Part shown: piece after piece, positions 26,596-35,566 of the stretch
Numbering within the stretch: the first letter of the stretch is position 1
Layout: each line of letters begins with the position of its first letter
DNA from: Leucobacter aridicollis
Lineage (GTDB): Bacteria > Actinomycetota > Actinomycetes > Actinomycetales > Microbacteriaceae
Direction of reading: 5' to 3'
Length of the DNA stretch: 64,000 nt
Assembly (NCBI RefSeq): GCF_024399335.1
Contig: NZ_CP075339.1
Coordinates: forward strand, 2,232,001-2,296,000
The notes under the pieces: generated by a model
The model's database searches: none
What the model was told of the DNA's origin: nothing
What the model saw: only the letters and a program-made list of their open reading frames with translations
Position numbers and translations under genes: made by a program

Positions 26596-27417
26596 TCACC
26601 CTCTGAGAAACGGCAGTGGGTCGATCGGCTGCCCAGCGAGCGTGAGCGCGAGGTGCAGGTGAGCACCGAACGACATGCCAGTGTTGCCGACCCTGCCAAC
26701 CTGCGAACCGATCTCGACGGTCTGGCCAATGGAAAGGTCATGCGACGCATCCTCCATATGGCAGTAACGACTCGTTAGCTCTTGTCCGTCGACGCTGTGC
26801 TGTAGCTTTGCCGAGAAGCCGCAGCCGTCACTTGCCCAGCCCGCCTCGACGACGACTCCAGTAGCGACGGCGAGCACTGGCGTGCCACCGGGCGCCGCGA
26901 TGTCTTGCGCGTCGTGGAACCCCTCGACCGGCGCACTCCGATACCCGAAGCCATCAGTGAGGGGCCACTCGCGGTCAAACGGGAGCCTCACCCCGGAGCT
27001 GGGGAGGCCTCCGGCCGCGAGCTGCCCGACTGCGATCTGCCCGACGCTTGGCCGCGCACCGACCCCGGGCGCTGCGGCCTCTCTCGGCTCCGGTTGCGGT
27101 TCCTCTTCAATACGCACGCTGCCAACCGCGTCAAGCACCGATTTCGCTTCGGGCACGTCGGCACCTGGCAGCAGTTGAGCGGTGGCGGCTGGCGCGTTCG
27201 TGCCCTCGTCGCTCGGTAGCCGGCTGACCGTTGGAACGAGCGCGGGGAACATCGCTGCCCCAAACATTAGCGTGGCGCTTGCGAGCGCGACGCTCGCGGC
27301 GAGCGTCCGCCGAACCGTTCGTCGCCGCCGCCCCGGGCGCGGAACTGGCGCCGCCGCGCGGGGCCGTGGCGTGAGGTAGGCAGTCGGACCCCGCTCGGGC
27401 AATCGCGCAGGCTGCAT
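26596..27417 (-). CDS. M23-family peptidase, secreted or membrane-anchored
   Basis: A 273-residue protein with one hydrophobic segment after an Arg-rich stretch (about 29-52), a Pro/Ala/Glu linker and a C-terminal LytM/M23 domain. Metal-site residues are visible in GFHDAQDIAAPGGTPVLAVA (HxxxD) and GAHLHLAL (HxH). M23 enzymes cut peptidoglycan cross-bridges. The ATG at 27417 starts just before the Arg-rich region; the 42 codons upstream are not protein-like. It ends facing the glycosyltransferase gene and is 58 bases from the DUF305 gene. Confidence 0.88.
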   Translation of the reverse strand: MQPARLPERGPTAYLTPRPRAAAPVPRPGRRRRTVRRTLAASVALASATLMFGAAMFPALVPTVSRLPSDEGTNAPAATAQLLPGADVPEAKSVLDAVGSVRIEEEPQPEPREAAAPGVGARPSVGQIAVGQLAAGGLPSSGVRLPFDREWPLTDGFGYRSAPVEGFHDAQDIAAPGGTPVLAVATGVVVEAGWASDGCGFSAKLQHSVDGQELTSRYCHMEDASHDLSIGQTVEIGSQVGRVGNTGMSFGAHLHLALTLAGQPIDPLPFLRG

Positions 27418-27475
27418 TATGCTCGCACCTCCCGTCGCGCTCGTGTGTTCACTGTCGTGACCGGTAGCTGTACCA

Positions 27476-28060
27476 TCAGCGAGCCAGCAACTGCTGCATC
27501 GCGGTGATTTCGTCGGTCTGATCGGCGACGACCTGTTCTGCAAGTTCGCGCACCCTCGGGTCGCTGCCGCCGGAGAGCGCCTCCTTCGCCATGTCGACGG
27601 CGCCCTCGTGGTGGGCGATCATCTGCTCAAGAAACAGCCTGCCGACCTCGTCCCCGCTCGCGCGCCCCAGCGCCTCGAGGTCTTCGGCAGAGAGCATGCC
27701 ATCCATGCCGCCGTGCGTCATGTGCGACGCGGAGCCCTCCGGATCATAGGCGACTCCCCACTCGCTCAGCCACGACAGCATTTTGTCGATCTCGGGTTGT
27801 TGCGCAGCCTTGACCTGCTCGGCGATCTCGGCGACGGCCGGGTCGACGCCGTCGGCCGCGAGCACGATGTCGGACATTTCGATAGCTTGCTCGTGGTGCG
27901 GGATCATCATCGTGACGAACATTTCGTCGGCGGCATTCGCCTGGCTCTGCGGTGCCGCTGATTCGGCGGGCGGGCGGGCGCCGCTGCCAGTGCTGGCGCA
28001 ACCTGCGAGCGTTGCCGAGGCTGCGAGTGCGAGCGCGCCAAAAAACAGGGTCTTCTTCAT
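27476..28060 (-). CDS. DUF305 lipoprotein
   Basis: A 194-residue lipoprotein (lipobox TLAGC after MKKTLFFGALALAASA) with a DUF305 ferritin-like four-helix domain. Two MMIPHHEQAIEMSD / QMIAHHEGAVDMAK motifs supply the His pairs characteristic of this family, and many Met residues are present. DUF305 proteins are often found with copper-handling genes; metal binding is therefore a family-based inference. GAAGGA lies eight bases before the ATG at 28060. The DUF6153 gene is directly upstream. Confidence 0.88.
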   Translation of the reverse strand: MKKTLFFGALALAASATLAGCASTGSGARPPAESAAPQSQANAADEMFVTMMIPHHEQAIEMSDIVLAADGVDPAVAEIAEQVKAAQQPEIDKMLSWLSEWGVAYDPEGSASHMTHGGMDGMLSAEDLEALGRASGDEVGRLFLEQMIAHHEGAVDMAKEALSGGSDPRVRELAEQVVADQTDEITAMQQLLAR

Positions 28061-28144
28061 GGGAGTGTCCTTCAAGTCTGTGTGAATCGGTGTGAGTGGA
28101 GCGGCGCGTGGCACCGCGTGCCCGCGAACGGGCCACGCACGGAT

Positions 28145-28654
28145 TCAGGTTCGACTGATTGAGAGGACGATGAGGGACGGCGTCGGGGCGGGCAGCGCAG
28201 CGCGCACGCTTGCGGCCGCCGCCGTTGCGCGGTCTCGGAGCGTGCGCGTTGCGGTTTCCGACCTGGGGATGACGAGCAGCAGCATGCCGACGATGAGCGC
28301 CAACGCGCATGCAGCAGCCATCGCCTCGTGGCCAGGCGCAGTGTCGCCCGCGGGCGGAGGGTCGTGCAGCGCGTCCGCGTGCGCCGTGTCGGCGATCTGG
28401 TGCGCGGCGAGGTTCTCACCGCCGGCAATCGTGGCCCCCGTCGGGCCGTGCTGCCCGCCGTGTGCAGCGCTACTCGCCGAGAGCGCCGCTACCCCGCTCG
28501 TTGTGTGCGACGCGTCTGCTGACGCGCCGCTGAGGGTATGCATGCCGAGCAGCCCGACGATGACGAGGAGCACACCGGTGAGCACGACGAGGACCGCGCG
28601 GACCGGACGCCGGGTCCGGGGTGCGCGCAGCGCGATCCTGTCGTTCATGTGCAT
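28145..28654 (-). CDS. DUF6153-like small membrane protein with His-rich loop
   Basis: A 169-residue protein with two membrane segments (about 22-40 and 110-130) separated by an external loop of about 65 residues containing many His residues (AHGGQHGPTG, AAHQIADTAHADALHD, APGHEAM). This layout and the neighbouring DUF305 lipoprotein suggest a metal-related role, most likely copper; this is inference. A start two codons later is possible. Confidence 0.65.
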   Translation of the reverse strand: MHMNDRIALRAPRTRRPVRAVLVVLTGVLLVIVGLLGMHTLSGASADASHTTSGVAALSASSAAHGGQHGPTGATIAGGENLAAHQIADTAHADALHDPPPAGDTAPGHEAMAAACALALIVGMLLLVIPRSETATRTLRDRATAAAASVRAALPAPTPSLIVLSISRT

Positions 28655-28716
28655 TGCTCGGAACAGTAGCAAACCTCGCTGACAGGCCGCCTAGCCTTCA
28701 GCCGCCCTGTCCGGAT

Positions 28717-31110
28717 CTATGCGTTCCGATCCAGAGCGGGACCGAACGCACCGCGTTCCGCAAGCCTATCGACGACGCGCACCGAGGCGGCTCCGTCGTC
28801 GTGTGGCGTGAACCTTGCCTGCCACGCCGCATAGGCTGGCCGAAAGTCGACAATCCACTGGGCCGAGCGCCCATGCTCGCGCACCTCTTCGGCAAGCATC
28901 ACAAGCTCGTCGCGTGACTGAAGCAGCGGTCCGGGAGCGCTCGCCTCGAAGTCAAACGTGAACCCGCGCTCGGCGTCTCGGTACTGCGGGAGGTCTGGAA
29001 CATAGAACGCCAACGGTGTCCCTGCGACCGCAGCATCGAACATCACCGATGAGTAGTCGGTCACCAAGAGGTCTGCGGCGAGGATCACGTCGTTGATGTC
29101 TGGGTGCGCGGTGGCGTCGATGACGCGGGGATTCAGTCGGAGATAGCTGCCAAGCTCGTGCGTGCGAGTGTGCCCCCTGGCCACGACAGTCCAGTTCTCG
29201 CCGAGCGCATCTGCGAGCGCGTTCACGTCGAGCGAGTCGACAACCGTCGTGCCGCGGTCGCGCCAGGTCGGCGCGTACACGACGACCGAGTTCCCCTCGG
29301 GAATGCCGAGTGTCTGGCGCGCCGTCGCCTGGGCCACGGGGTTCATCTCGCCGACAATGTCAGCGAGCGCGAGCCTGTCGTCGCGCGGATACCCAGTTTC
29401 GAGAATCTCCCCCGCAAACGCGTAGCTGCCACGGAACTGGTCGGTCGAGTGTGCGTTCTGCGAGAGCATCATGCTCCAGCGGCGACTCTCACGTTTGATC
29501 GCGAGCTTCGTGCGCAGTGAGACGTTCGGGCGACCGAGCGCGAGGTGTTTCAGCATCGTGCCGTGCCACGTCTGGAGCACTGTTTGTTCCGGCCCACGCT
29601 TGAACCCGAACCGAAGCCAGTCGTTGACGATGAGCAACCGGGCCATCCGCCTCGCGGCGAACCATTCGACGCCGCCGACGAGCACGGGCGTCGCTCCCGC
29701 TGGCACCGCCTGACGCTCGCTCGTCACGCTCCAGTAGCGGGGCAGCTCAGGATAGCGAGCGGCGATCTCGCGGTCGAGCGCGAGCGGATTGCAGCTGACT
29801 TGCCGACCATAAAAACTCTCGAAAAAGACACCATCCGGTGCGACAAGCTCGGCGGCCGGAAGCCGCAGGCGCTCGACAGCCGCGAGGACACGGCTGGCCG
29901 ACTTGCCATCGCGATACGGGTGGAACCGCGACGCGAGGGCTGCGGCTGCACGCGATGCCTCGCGGCGAGCGGCGGTGCCAGTGGTCAGAATCTCACTGAG
30001 CGAGGCGGTGACCTCGCCCCAGGAGCGCGCGATGTTCGCACCTGCGGTGACCTCGAGCGCCTCGTACAGGCCGCGCTTCGCGGTGTACGCGTCGAGGTCG
30101 GGGGCGAACCACTGGATTGGGCGTTCGAGGAGCGAGAAGTCGACGGCGATTGACGAGAAATCTGTGATGACGGCGTCGAAGGCACCGAGTAGCGGGGTGA
30201 TGTCGCGGGCGATGTCGCTCCCCAGCAGGTGGATCCGCTCGCCGACAGCCGCACCATACTCCCCTTCTCCGAGCGGGTGGGAACGAATGACGAGGTGCGC
30301 GTCGACGCTGGCGAGGGCTGCAACGATTTCCGTCACCTCAGCGTGTGTAGGGATGGCGGGATCAACGTCGCCGTCTCGCCATGTCGGCGCGTACAGCACG
30401 AGCGGGCCCGTCGCGCGCCCACCCTGAATCCGCTGCGAGAGGATGTCGAGTACGTGCTCACGGGCCGCGGCCGCCATGGCAGGGTCCGCTGCCTGCGCCG
30501 CGAGCTCGTCGTCTCGCGGATCGCCGAGCACGGCGACCTTGCCCGGAGCGACTCGGAACGCCGATCGGAGACGCTCGGCCGCAGTCACGGAACCCGCAAC
30601 GTACAGACTGACCTGCTTGGTGCCGCGCTCGTACATACGCTGCAGCACCCCGCGGAGCGGGGCGGGCCCGCGTACGGCTGTCGTCACCGGGGAATCGAGG
30701 TGAATGCGCTTGAGCGGGGCCCCGTGCCAAAGCTGCACGATGGTTCCGCCAAACACGCCGAATCGGTTCACGTCACCGAGGCCGTGCGTCACGACGAGCG
30801 TCTCTGCTCGAAGCGTCGCCCAGAACCCGTGCCTGCCGCGCCTGAGCACTGGAACGAATCCTTCGGCCTCCGCGAGTGCGCGTTCGGCCTCCTCGGCGAC
30901 GAGCCAGACGATGCGGGCGTCAGGCCTGCTGTCGCGCAGCTCGCGGGCGAGCGCAAGCGCACCTTCTCCAACGCCGATCCCGCTGCCGAACGCCCAGGTT
31001 CCTGGCACCCGGGGAACGAAGAACGCGAAGACCCAGGACAGGAGGTATTTCGGGATCGCGAGAAGCTTCGAGAGGTTGCCGCTCGCGAACTGGAATTGAC
31101 GTGCACTCAT
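28717..31110 (-). CDS. Double CDP-glycerol glycerophosphotransferase
   Basis: A 797-residue protein with two TagF-like halves in tandem. The first half carries GTIVQLWHGAPLKRIHLDSP and AVITDFSSIAVDFSLLERPI; the second carries TVLQTWHGTMLKHLALGRPN and LLVTDYSSVMFDAAVAGTPL. Both keep the WHG and TDxSS motifs, so both may be active. Single-domain enzymes are about 400 residues, so this is a fusion or duplication. The ATG at 31110 is preceded by GGAG; the frame upstream is not protein-like. It likely makes an alternating or two-step glycerol phosphate or other polyol phosphate polymer. Confidence 0.85.
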   Translation of the reverse strand: MSARQFQFASGNLSKLLAIPKYLLSWVFAFFVPRVPGTWAFGSGIGVGEGALALARELRDSRPDARIVWLVAEEAERALAEAEGFVPVLRRGRHGFWATLRAETLVVTHGLGDVNRFGVFGGTIVQLWHGAPLKRIHLDSPVTTAVRGPAPLRGVLQRMYERGTKQVSLYVAGSVTAAERLRSAFRVAPGKVAVLGDPRDDELAAQAADPAMAAAAREHVLDILSQRIQGGRATGPLVLYAPTWRDGDVDPAIPTHAEVTEIVAALASVDAHLVIRSHPLGEGEYGAAVGERIHLLGSDIARDITPLLGAFDAVITDFSSIAVDFSLLERPIQWFAPDLDAYTAKRGLYEALEVTAGANIARSWGEVTASLSEILTTGTAARREASRAAAALASRFHPYRDGKSASRVLAAVERLRLPAAELVAPDGVFFESFYGRQVSCNPLALDREIAARYPELPRYWSVTSERQAVPAGATPVLVGGVEWFAARRMARLLIVNDWLRFGFKRGPEQTVLQTWHGTMLKHLALGRPNVSLRTKLAIKRESRRWSMMLSQNAHSTDQFRGSYAFAGEILETGYPRDDRLALADIVGEMNPVAQATARQTLGIPEGNSVVVYAPTWRDRGTTVVDSLDVNALADALGENWTVVARGHTRTHELGSYLRLNPRVIDATAHPDINDVILAADLLVTDYSSVMFDAAVAGTPLAFYVPDLPQYRDAERGFTFDFEASAPGPLLQSRDELVMLAEEVREHGRSAQWIVDFRPAYAAWQARFTPHDDGAASVRVVDRLAERGAFGPALDRNA

Positions 31111-31127
31111 TTGTCTCCACTGTAGAA

Positions 31128-31165
31128 CACGAAAGCGGGCACCGTTTCGAGTGCCCGCTTTCGTG
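31128..31165. terminator. Bidirectional-type terminator hairpin downstream of the HtrA gene
   Basis: CACGAAAGCGGGCAC at 31128-31142 pairs perfectly with GTGCCCGCTTTCGTG at 31151-31165, with an eight-base loop. It lies 15 bases past the stop of the protease gene on the minus strand and isolates it from the CDP-glycerol transferase gene. Confidence 0.75.
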
Positions 31166-31180
31166 AGAGAGGAGTGGTGA

Positions 31181-32860
31181 CTACCAGTCCAGCGTTCCGA
31201 GGGTTGTAGTGGTCTGACCGGCGACTCCACGGCGGGTGTAGTCGATTGTCACTTCACTGTCTCCCGCGTGCATGCGAATCAGAGCCGAGACTGATGTGCC
31301 GTCAGCGGCTGGCACGCCGTCAACCGCGGTGATAACGTCGCCAACTTTGAGACCAGCCTTTGCGGCAGCGCCGTCGCGGACTACCTCCTTAATGAGGCCT
31401 CCCGCGTGGTTCGCGTCTTCATCGTCGTCAAGGCTCGAATCCACGACGCTCGCACCGAGGAGGCCGTGGGTCGGCTTCTCACCGGCGATAATCTCGTCGG
31501 CGACGCGCGTGGCGAGGTCCGACGGGATCGCGAATCCGAGGCCAGCGCTTGACGCGTTGCCTTCTGTCGCGCCCGGCGACGCGATCGCGACGTTGATGCC
31601 GATGAGTTCGCCCTTGGCGTTGAGCAACGCGCCGCCGGAGTTGCCTGGGTTGATCGATGCATCGGTCTGCACGACGGGCAGCGTGACCTGTCCGCCTGTC
31701 TGCTGCGAGTTCTCCTGCTCACCGGGGGTGTCAAACCGGAAATCCCACGGGAAGCTGCGACCGTTGTCCGGTGCGCCTTCCCCGTTGTGATCCTCCTGCC
31801 CCTCCTGGCTCGGATCCTGCGGAATCAATGCGCTGCCAACTGAGATTCCGCGGTTGAGCGCGCTCACGACGCCGCTTGTTACCGTGTTGGAGAGACTCAT
31901 CGGGGCGCCGATAGCCACGGCGAGGTCGCCGACGTTCACGTCTGCTGAGCTCGCGACGGCAACCGGGGTGAGGCCTTCTGCCTCAACCTTCACTACTGCA
32001 ATGTCTGAGTATGGGGCGACGCCGACAAGCTTGCCGTCGAAGACGCGCCCGTCGCTGTGCTTCACCCGAATGCGCGGATCGGTCGCCGCGCCATCGAGCG
32101 TGACAACGTGGGCGTTGGTGATGATGTAGCCGTCCTCGCTGTAGATGACACCAGAACCGGAGCCAGAGGCGTTCTGCGAATCGACAGTCAACGTCACAAC
32201 GCTCGGTGTTGCAACCATCGCGACACCCGATATATCGGTCGCGGTTTCGGGGTTATTGAGCTTGACAGTGCCGCCCTGCTGCGAGACAGCGTTGCTCTTC
32301 GGAATAGCGTTCGCAACGACGAGCGAGGAGACGCCCCCGCCGACAATTCCGCCGATGAGCGCTGCCACTGCGAGACCAGCGAGGAACGTGCCTGTCGAAT
32401 GGGTTCGCTTCTGGGCAGCCACACCGGCCCCCTGCTGCGGAGCCCCCGGGGCTGCAAGCGTCTCGTGGAGCGCCTGCGTGGGGTACTCCTGTGTCAGCTG
32501 GGGCTGCTGCTCGGCGTTCGGGGCGGAGTATGCACCCTGCTGCGCCGCCGGGTACGCACCCTGCTGCGCGGTCGGGTAGCCGCCTGGCTGCACGCCGAAC
32601 GCTGCGCCGGCACCCTGAGTTTCGGGGCTGCTGCTGGGCGCAGCGCTCGGAATGCCCGACCCGTGCGAGAACTCCGGCGGGGTCACACCACCGGGCTGCG
32701 GCGGCGTGACTCCCCCGAGGTGGGGCGCTGGTGCCGCGGCCGGCGGCGTGGCCGGAGCGGACTGCTCATGGGGTGTCGGCGCGCCGGCCAATCCCTCGCT
32801 CGGCCGCTGCGATTCTTCAGGTTCGACGGGCTGGCCCGGGGTGTCGTTTTTCTCAGCCAT
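31181..32860 (-). CDS. HtrA-like membrane serine protease with PDZ domain
   Basis: A 559-residue quality-control protease. The first 135 residues or so are cytoplasmic and rich in Pro, Gln and Ala with two near-identical QQGAYPAAQQGAY-type repeats, then a membrane helix (GTFLAGLAVAALIGGIVGGG). The trypsin-like domain has the triad His in IITNAHVVTLDG, Asp in YSDIAVVKVE and Ser in INPGNSGGALLN. A C-terminal PDZ domain follows (GLKVGDVITAVDGVPA). GAGAGGAG precedes the ATG. Actinobacteria carry several such proteases for envelope stress. Confidence 0.92.
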   Translation of the reverse strand: MAEKNDTPGQPVEPEESQRPSEGLAGAPTPHEQSAPATPPAAAPAPHLGGVTPPQPGGVTPPEFSHGSGIPSAAPSSSPETQGAGAAFGVQPGGYPTAQQGAYPAAQQGAYSAPNAEQQPQLTQEYPTQALHETLAAPGAPQQGAGVAAQKRTHSTGTFLAGLAVAALIGGIVGGGVSSLVVANAIPKSNAVSQQGGTVKLNNPETATDISGVAMVATPSVVTLTVDSQNASGSGSGVIYSEDGYIITNAHVVTLDGAATDPRIRVKHSDGRVFDGKLVGVAPYSDIAVVKVEAEGLTPVAVASSADVNVGDLAVAIGAPMSLSNTVTSGVVSALNRGISVGSALIPQDPSQEGQEDHNGEGAPDNGRSFPWDFRFDTPGEQENSQQTGGQVTLPVVQTDASINPGNSGGALLNAKGELIGINVAIASPGATEGNASSAGLGFAIPSDLATRVADEIIAGEKPTHGLLGASVVDSSLDDDEDANHAGGLIKEVVRDGAAAKAGLKVGDVITAVDGVPAADGTSVSALIRMHAGDSEVTIDYTRRGVAGQTTTTLGTLDW

Positions 32861-32943
32861 CGTGGCTCCTCTCTCGATGACCCCAGCATTCCGTCTATTC
32901 CTATGAATTTGATTTGGAAAGGCTCCAGAATGACTGCAGATCG

Positions 32944-34872
32944 CTAAGAATGGTCGCCCGACACCTCAGCCCGGAGCTTTCTACGAAGCGCCACGATCCC
33001 ACCGAGGAGCCCGCCCGCTCCAACCATTCCCGCGGCGAAGAGCGCCGGGAGTTCTCCGGCGGAAGCGCCAGTTGCCGCGACCTTCTCGGAGGGCGTGCTC
33101 GGCGCATCGGGCTCGATGATTTCCGCAGTCTCGGCGGGAATTCCATAGTCGTCGCACCACGGCACAAACAGTTCACCGGAGTCATCATCCTGATCCTCCG
33201 GAGCGAGGCAGGCCTGAACGGTCACCCATCCACGTACGTGCTCTGGAAGCTCGAATGGCTCTGCAGTGACCCAGCTGTCGGGCCCGGCAAGCGACACTGT
33301 CAGGCTGCCAAGTTCAGTCGCGTTCTCGGGAGCCTCAGGTTGCTGCGTCGGGCGCCCATCAGACTGGAAGAACGTGAGGCGCACGACTGCGGGAATGAAC
33401 GCGTGCTCCTCATCCCGAAGCCAGGTCCCGCTCCCGACGACTCCGCGCACAGTGTCAATGAGGCTGCGGTCACCTGGCTCCAGCCGGTTGGCGACGAGTG
33501 CGGTCTCGAGTCTCAACTCTGTCGGCACAATGTGGCGCTCTGCGACAACCCCGAATCGGTCTGAGTACACTGCTCCGGCTGCGAAAAACCCAGAGTCGCG
33601 AACCGCCTGGGTCTGGCGCTCCTCCCTGATCTCCCACACCCAGTAGTAGTAGCCAGTTGCGGCGTCCTGCACGGTGAGCTCGACAGCGTAGTCCCCCGGC
33701 CCCGAGTCGACCGCGAGCTCCGCGGCGCCCGCTACTGGCGCGCCGTCGGGTGCCACCACGTCCTCGACCTGCGGCGCCTCGAAGGGGCCGTACAGTGTGC
33801 CGTCAGCAACGATGGGCATGAAAGCTGCGACGCCAGCGCTCGGCCAACCGCCGGATCCGGCGCTCACGGTCACGACGTCACGAAAGACAGGGTCTGCTCG
33901 CTGCACGAACTCAGCCGGCACCTGCGTAGTGATCGCGGGCGCGAAGTCATGGGAGAACGAGACCGCCGTTCCCGCGAACTCGCCAGTGTTTGTGCCGACG
34001 ACAGGCTTCACACCAGTGCCAATTCGCTGCTCAGTGTCTCGCGTTGCCGGGTGCAGAATCAGCTCAGCCGGCCAGTACTTCTCGTCGACAGACCACGTGC
34101 CAGTCACCGTGACCTCGGTGGTACTGTTCCAACTTGGCTCGTGCGGCGACGCAGTCCAGTCAGCGCTGCCAGCGCTGGCGCCTTCGACCCGCAGTTGGGT
34201 CGCGCCGTCGTCGAACACGCCGCCAGCAATGCTGAGTCCGCTTGTTCCCGCCGGGTACTGCACCGAGCCTCCCAAGGCCTCTTCGTCGGTTGTCACGACA
34301 AGCTCACCTTTCGGCGAAGCGTGCCCTGGCGCGAGCGCGGCAGTCCTGGCCTCAGCCGCGAGGCGTTTGCCGGCCTCAACGTTTGCAGTGCCGCCGTTCG
34401 CACGAAACAGCCCGTACTTCCCGTCGATCCAGGCAGCGTTTCCTGGTTCTCGCCGAATTTCCCACAGCGCGACCTGAACGGCAACAGCCCTGTCGGCATC
34501 GGCGGTATCGCCGTGTTCGGCGAGAACCCAGTTCATCTGCCGCATCTGCGTTTCGCTAGCCGCCTGCGTGTTCACTGTCCCGCGCCACCCCCACGCGTCA
34601 TTGACCTCGACCGAATATCCGGGGAGCTTGGTGACCCGCGTTGGCTTCAGCTGGGCACTCACCGGGGCGTCGACACCTGGCTCGAGGCAGTACGCGCGCG
34701 ATCCGTCGGCCGTCGTAAACGCGCCGACGTGATACCCCGCGTAAGAAATCATGCCGTCAAAGCTTGCGGCATGTGCGCTCGGCACAATCCCGAGCAGGAA
34801 GAGCGGCACGGCGAGCATCGCCGAATAGACGGCACGGCCCGGCGAGCGCCTTCGATCTTTGGATATGTGCAT
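32944..34872 (-). CDS. Secreted thioester-domain surface protein with sorting-like tail
   Basis: A 642-residue surface protein. The signal peptide is RAVYSAMLAVPLFLLGIVPS ending AHA. The first mature domain has a Cys in GSRAYCLEPGVDAP and a Gln in AVAVQVALWEIRRE, the two residues that form the internal thioester of bacterial adhesin thioester domains, which can bind host or environmental ligands covalently. The rest is beta-rich. The tail has VAATGASAGEL, a hydrophobic stretch and LRRKLRAE, like a weakened LAxTG anchor for a class E sortase. It ends 83 bases upstream of the HtrA gene on the same strand. Confidence 0.75.
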   Translation of the reverse strand: MHISKDRRRSPGRAVYSAMLAVPLFLLGIVPSAHAASFDGMISYAGYHVGAFTTADGSRAYCLEPGVDAPVSAQLKPTRVTKLPGYSVEVNDAWGWRGTVNTQAASETQMRQMNWVLAEHGDTADADRAVAVQVALWEIRREPGNAAWIDGKYGLFRANGGTANVEAGKRLAAEARTAALAPGHASPKGELVVTTDEEALGGSVQYPAGTSGLSIAGGVFDDGATQLRVEGASAGSADWTASPHEPSWNSTTEVTVTGTWSVDEKYWPAELILHPATRDTEQRIGTGVKPVVGTNTGEFAGTAVSFSHDFAPAITTQVPAEFVQRADPVFRDVVTVSAGSGGWPSAGVAAFMPIVADGTLYGPFEAPQVEDVVAPDGAPVAGAAELAVDSGPGDYAVELTVQDAATGYYYWVWEIREERQTQAVRDSGFFAAGAVYSDRFGVVAERHIVPTELRLETALVANRLEPGDRSLIDTVRGVVGSGTWLRDEEHAFIPAVVRLTFFQSDGRPTQQPEAPENATELGSLTVSLAGPDSWVTAEPFELPEHVRGWVTVQACLAPEDQDDDSGELFVPWCDDYGIPAETAEIIEPDAPSTPSEKVAATGASAGELPALFAAGMVGAGGLLGGIVALRRKLRAEVSGDHS

Positions 34873-35010
34873 TCGGAAACCCTTTCGCTCGAGAACTGCT
34901 GAGCGACAAGGTTGCCTGCCCTCATGTCTCGACGCGATCCGTTCTCCACAAGCGTCGCGGCCGCTCGATTCGCGTGAACAGCGAATGCCTGGTAGAGTAA
35001 TGTCTTGTGC

Positions 35011-35084
35011 CGCGGGGTGGAGCAGTTCGGTAGCTCGCCGGGCTCATAACCCGGAGGTCGTAGGTTCAAATCCTGCCCCCGCAA
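35011..35084 (+). tRNA. Initiator tRNA-fMet (CAT), copy 1
   Basis: Seventy-four bases fold into a complete cloverleaf: acceptor stem CGCGGGG/CCCCGC with the C1-A72 mismatch that marks initiator tRNA, D arm GAGC/GCTC, anticodon stem CCGGG/CCCGG with loop CTCATAA, and T arm GTAGG/CCTGC with TTCAAAT. The three G-C pairs at the base of the anticodon stem are present. No CCA is encoded. It is identical to the copy at 35344. Confidence 0.97.
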
Positions 35085-35091
35085 CCGTGAG

Positions 35092-35132
35092 AAAGGCCCC
35101 TGACTAGGAATTCATTCCAGTCAGGGGCCTTT
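35092..35132 (+). terminator. Terminator after tRNA-fMet copy 1
   Basis: AAAGGCCCCTGACT at 35092-35105 pairs perfectly with AGTCAGGGGCCTTT at 35119-35132; the stem ends in TTT and lies 8 bases after the tRNA. Confidence 0.85.
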
Positions 35133-35343
35133 CGCTTTGCTTGCTTCACGATAGGCTCGCTCCCCCGCATCGCCTCCAATGTGGCCGCGCGGGCGCTCAA
35201 GAACGTGCCGGCTGAACGCGTTCGCCCGCACCCTCAGGACGCGAAAACCTGCGTCGTCAGCTCACCTGTGGGCGGAGCAACACGCCCACGCTACAGCTCA
35301 GTTCGAGAACCGAGCGGTGCACCCGATATGGTTATTGACGTGC

Positions 35344-35417
35344 CGCGGGGTGGAGCAGTTCGGTAGCTCGCCGGGCTCATAACCCGGAGGTCGTAGGTTC
35401 AAATCCTGCCCCCGCAA
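35344..35417 (+). tRNA. Initiator tRNA-fMet (CAT), copy 2
   Basis: Base-for-base the same 74-base cloverleaf as the copy at 35011, with anticodon CAT and the C1-A72 mismatch. The 210 bases between the first terminator and this gene show no protein-like frame and presumably hold its promoter. It has its own terminator. Confidence 0.97.
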
Positions 35418-35424
35418 CGAAAAA

Positions 35425-35460
35425 CAGCCCCTGATCAGGTGAAAACCAGATCAGGGGCTG
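35425..35460 (+). terminator. Terminator after tRNA-fMet copy 2
   Basis: CAGCCCCTGATC at 35425-35436 pairs with GATCAGGGGCTG at 35449-35460, followed by TTGGCTTTT. Sequence differs from the first copy's terminator, so the two tRNA units are not one recent duplication including flanks. Confidence 0.85.
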
Positions 35461-35566
35461 TTGGCTTTTCGGTTGAAAGTACCGAACTACGCTAAGGACT
35501 ACGCTAAAGCGATTCCGCCGTGATACTGCGTGATACTCCCGAGATCACGCGGATGTCGTGGCTCAT

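Noticed and set aside
35179-35382. 67-codon frame running into tRNA-fMet copy 2
   Set aside because: It overlaps the tRNA and has no ribosome site.
35344-35460. tRNA-fMet copy 2 as the attachment site of the mobile element at 53-64 kb
   Set aside because: No repeated tRNA 3' end was found near the element, and the pilus island lies between.
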